From NCBI GenBank assembly GCA_023249205.1, contig JAHFDC010000004.1, positions 1-14,847 on the forward strand: a stretch of DNA of 14,847 nt. The letters run 5' to 3'. The notes below the pieces were generated by a model that was not told the origin of the DNA, made no database searches, and worked only from the letters and a program-made list of their open reading frames with translations. Made by a program: the position numbers and the translations under genes. Origin of the DNA: Candidatus Methylomirabilota bacterium. Lineage in GTDB: Bacteria > Methylomirabilota > Methylomirabilia > Methylomirabilales > JACPAU01. Positions 14,000 through 14,847 of the stretch are shown here, piece by piece. How positions within the stretch are numbered: position 1 is the stretch's first letter; each line of letters begins with the position of its first letter.

Positions 14000-14847
14000 A
14001 TGGGGATGCGCGTCGCCATCAACGGGTTCGGGCGAATCGGCTGCAACTTCTTCCGGGCAGCGTGCGCGGAGCCGGGCCTGGACTTCGTCGCCGTCAACGA
14101 CATCACGGATGCCCGGACGCTCGCCCACCTGCTCCGCTTCGACTCGGTCCACGGAGCGTTCAAGGGGACGGTGGAGGCGAAGGACGGTGGCCTTGTCGTG
14201 AACGGGAAGACCCTCCAGGTCCTGGCGGAGAAGGAGCCGGCAAAGCTCCCCTGGAAGAGTCTGGGGGTGGAGGTGGTGGTGGAGTCCACGGGCCGCTTCA
14301 CCGACCGGGCCGGCGCCTCCACGCACCTGGAGGCGGGGGCGCGGAGGGTGATCATCTCGGCCCCGGCGCAGGATCCGGACGTCACGGTCGTCCTGGGGGT
14401 GAACGAGGAGGCCTACGATCCGGCCCGGCACCGCATCATCTCCAATGCCTCCTGCACCACCAACTGCCTCGCCCCCGTGGCCAAGGTCCTGCTGGATGCG
14501 TTCGGCATCCGGCACGGGTTCATGACCACCATCCACGCCTACACCAACGATCAACAGATCCTCGATCTCCCCCACAAGGACCTGCGCCGGGCCCGGGCCG
14601 CCGCCCTTTCCCAGATCCCCACGGCCACCGGGGCCGCCAAGGCCATCGGCCTGGTCTTGCCGCAGCTCCAGGGGAAAATGCACGGCATCGCGATCCGGGT
14701 CCCCACCCCCAACGTCTCCCTGGTGGACCTGGTGGCGGAATTGGAGAAGGTGGTGACGGTGAAGGATGTCAACGCTGCCCTCAGGAAGGCCGCCGAGGGG
14801 GAGCTCAGGGGGATCCTGGGGTTCGTGGAGGAGGAACTGGTCTCGGT
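14000..14847 (+). CDS. gapA: Glyceraldehyde-3-phosphate dehydrogenase (3' partial)
   Basis: Oxidises and phosphorylates glyceraldehyde 3-phosphate with NAD+ in glycolysis. About 282 of the usual 335 or so residues are present before the window ends. The NAD-binding start is [14 protein letters not shown], with VAVNDITD marking the acidic residue expected for NAD preference. The active-site cysteine C152 lies in [12 protein letters not shown], followed by [48 protein letters not shown] and [15 protein letters not shown] 14000 is chosen because GGAGG (13989-13993) is six bases upstream and family members commonly have two residues before [14 protein letters not shown] 14006 in the same frame is the alternative. 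GRIGC replaces the common GRIGR, a mild variation. In many bacteria pgk and tpiA follow, but that would lie outside. Confidence 0.97.
   Translation, partial: MGMRVAINGFGRIGCNFFRAACAEPGLDFVAVNDITDARTLAHLLRFDSVHGAFKGTVEAKDGGLVVNGKTLQVLAEKEPAKLPWKSLGVEVVVESTGRFTDRAGASTHLEAGARRVIISAPAQDPDVTVVLGVNEEAYDPARHRIISNASCTTNCLAPVAKVLLDAFGIRHGFMTTIHAYTNDQQILDLPHKDLRRARAAALSQIPTATGAAKAIGLVLPQLQGKMHGIAIRVPTPNVSLVDLVAELEKVVTVKDVNAALRKAAEGELRGILGFVEEELVS

Noticed and set aside
13962..14201. Small open frame starting in the gapA leader (ATG 13964 region)
   Set aside because: It has no ribosome binding site and runs out of frame through the clearly coding start of gapA.
1..14847. CRISPR arrays, tRNA/rRNA genes, insertion sequences, attachment sites and -24/-12 sigma-54 promoters
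   Set aside because: Reading both strands showed no spaced direct repeats, cloverleaf, transposase or terminal inverted repeats, and no GG-N10-GC element with a convincing TGGCAC/TTGC context.

Overview
The window is a very GC-rich (roughly 70% by eye), tightly packed bacterial chromosome segment. Almost everything is core housekeeping in a conserved order. The gene order (radical SAM/DUF2344, rng, rplU, rpmA, obgE, proB, proA, nadD, rsfS), the sigma-54 activator and the PilZ response regulator fit a deltaproteobacterium-like, NC10/Methylomirabilota or Rokubacteria-type genome. That placement is inference; no 16S gene or other decisive marker is present.

Layout: 1-594 is the 3' part of a formylglycine-generating-enzyme-like (SUMF1 domain) gene. 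It converges, 6 bp apart, on a small minus-strand gene for an exported DUF4382-like protein (601-1155). A 164-bp gap with candidate divergent promoters leads to a long plus-strand run. That run starts with a 914-residue fusion of a TIGR03960-type radical SAM protein and a DUF2344/TIGR03936 domain, then ribonuclease G. A clear sigma-70 promoter and a leader hairpin precede rplU-rpmA-obgE-proB-proA-nadD-rsfS, which are joined by short gaps or overlaps. After rsfS come an orphan sigma-54 activator with no sensory domain and a GAFTDA motif, a short DksA/TraR zinc-finger protein, a ComF-type phosphoribosyltransferase and a receiver-PilZ protein. A second clear promoter drives gapA, cut by the window end.

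The genes serve ribosome production and RNA processing (L21, L27, ObgE, RsfS, RNase G), proline synthesis (ProB, ProA), NAD synthesis (NadD), transcription control (sigma-54 activator, DksA-like, receiver-PilZ) and glycolysis (GapA). No tRNA, rRNA, CRISPR array, insertion sequence, phage gene or toxin-antitoxin pair was seen. The least ordinary points are the rsfS gene, which has no ATG/GTG/TTG start where homology needs one and contains an AT-rich stretch with a promoter-like pair; the domain-poor sigma-54 activator; the rplU leader hairpin; and the radical SAM fusion. I did not find a convincing new multi-gene system.
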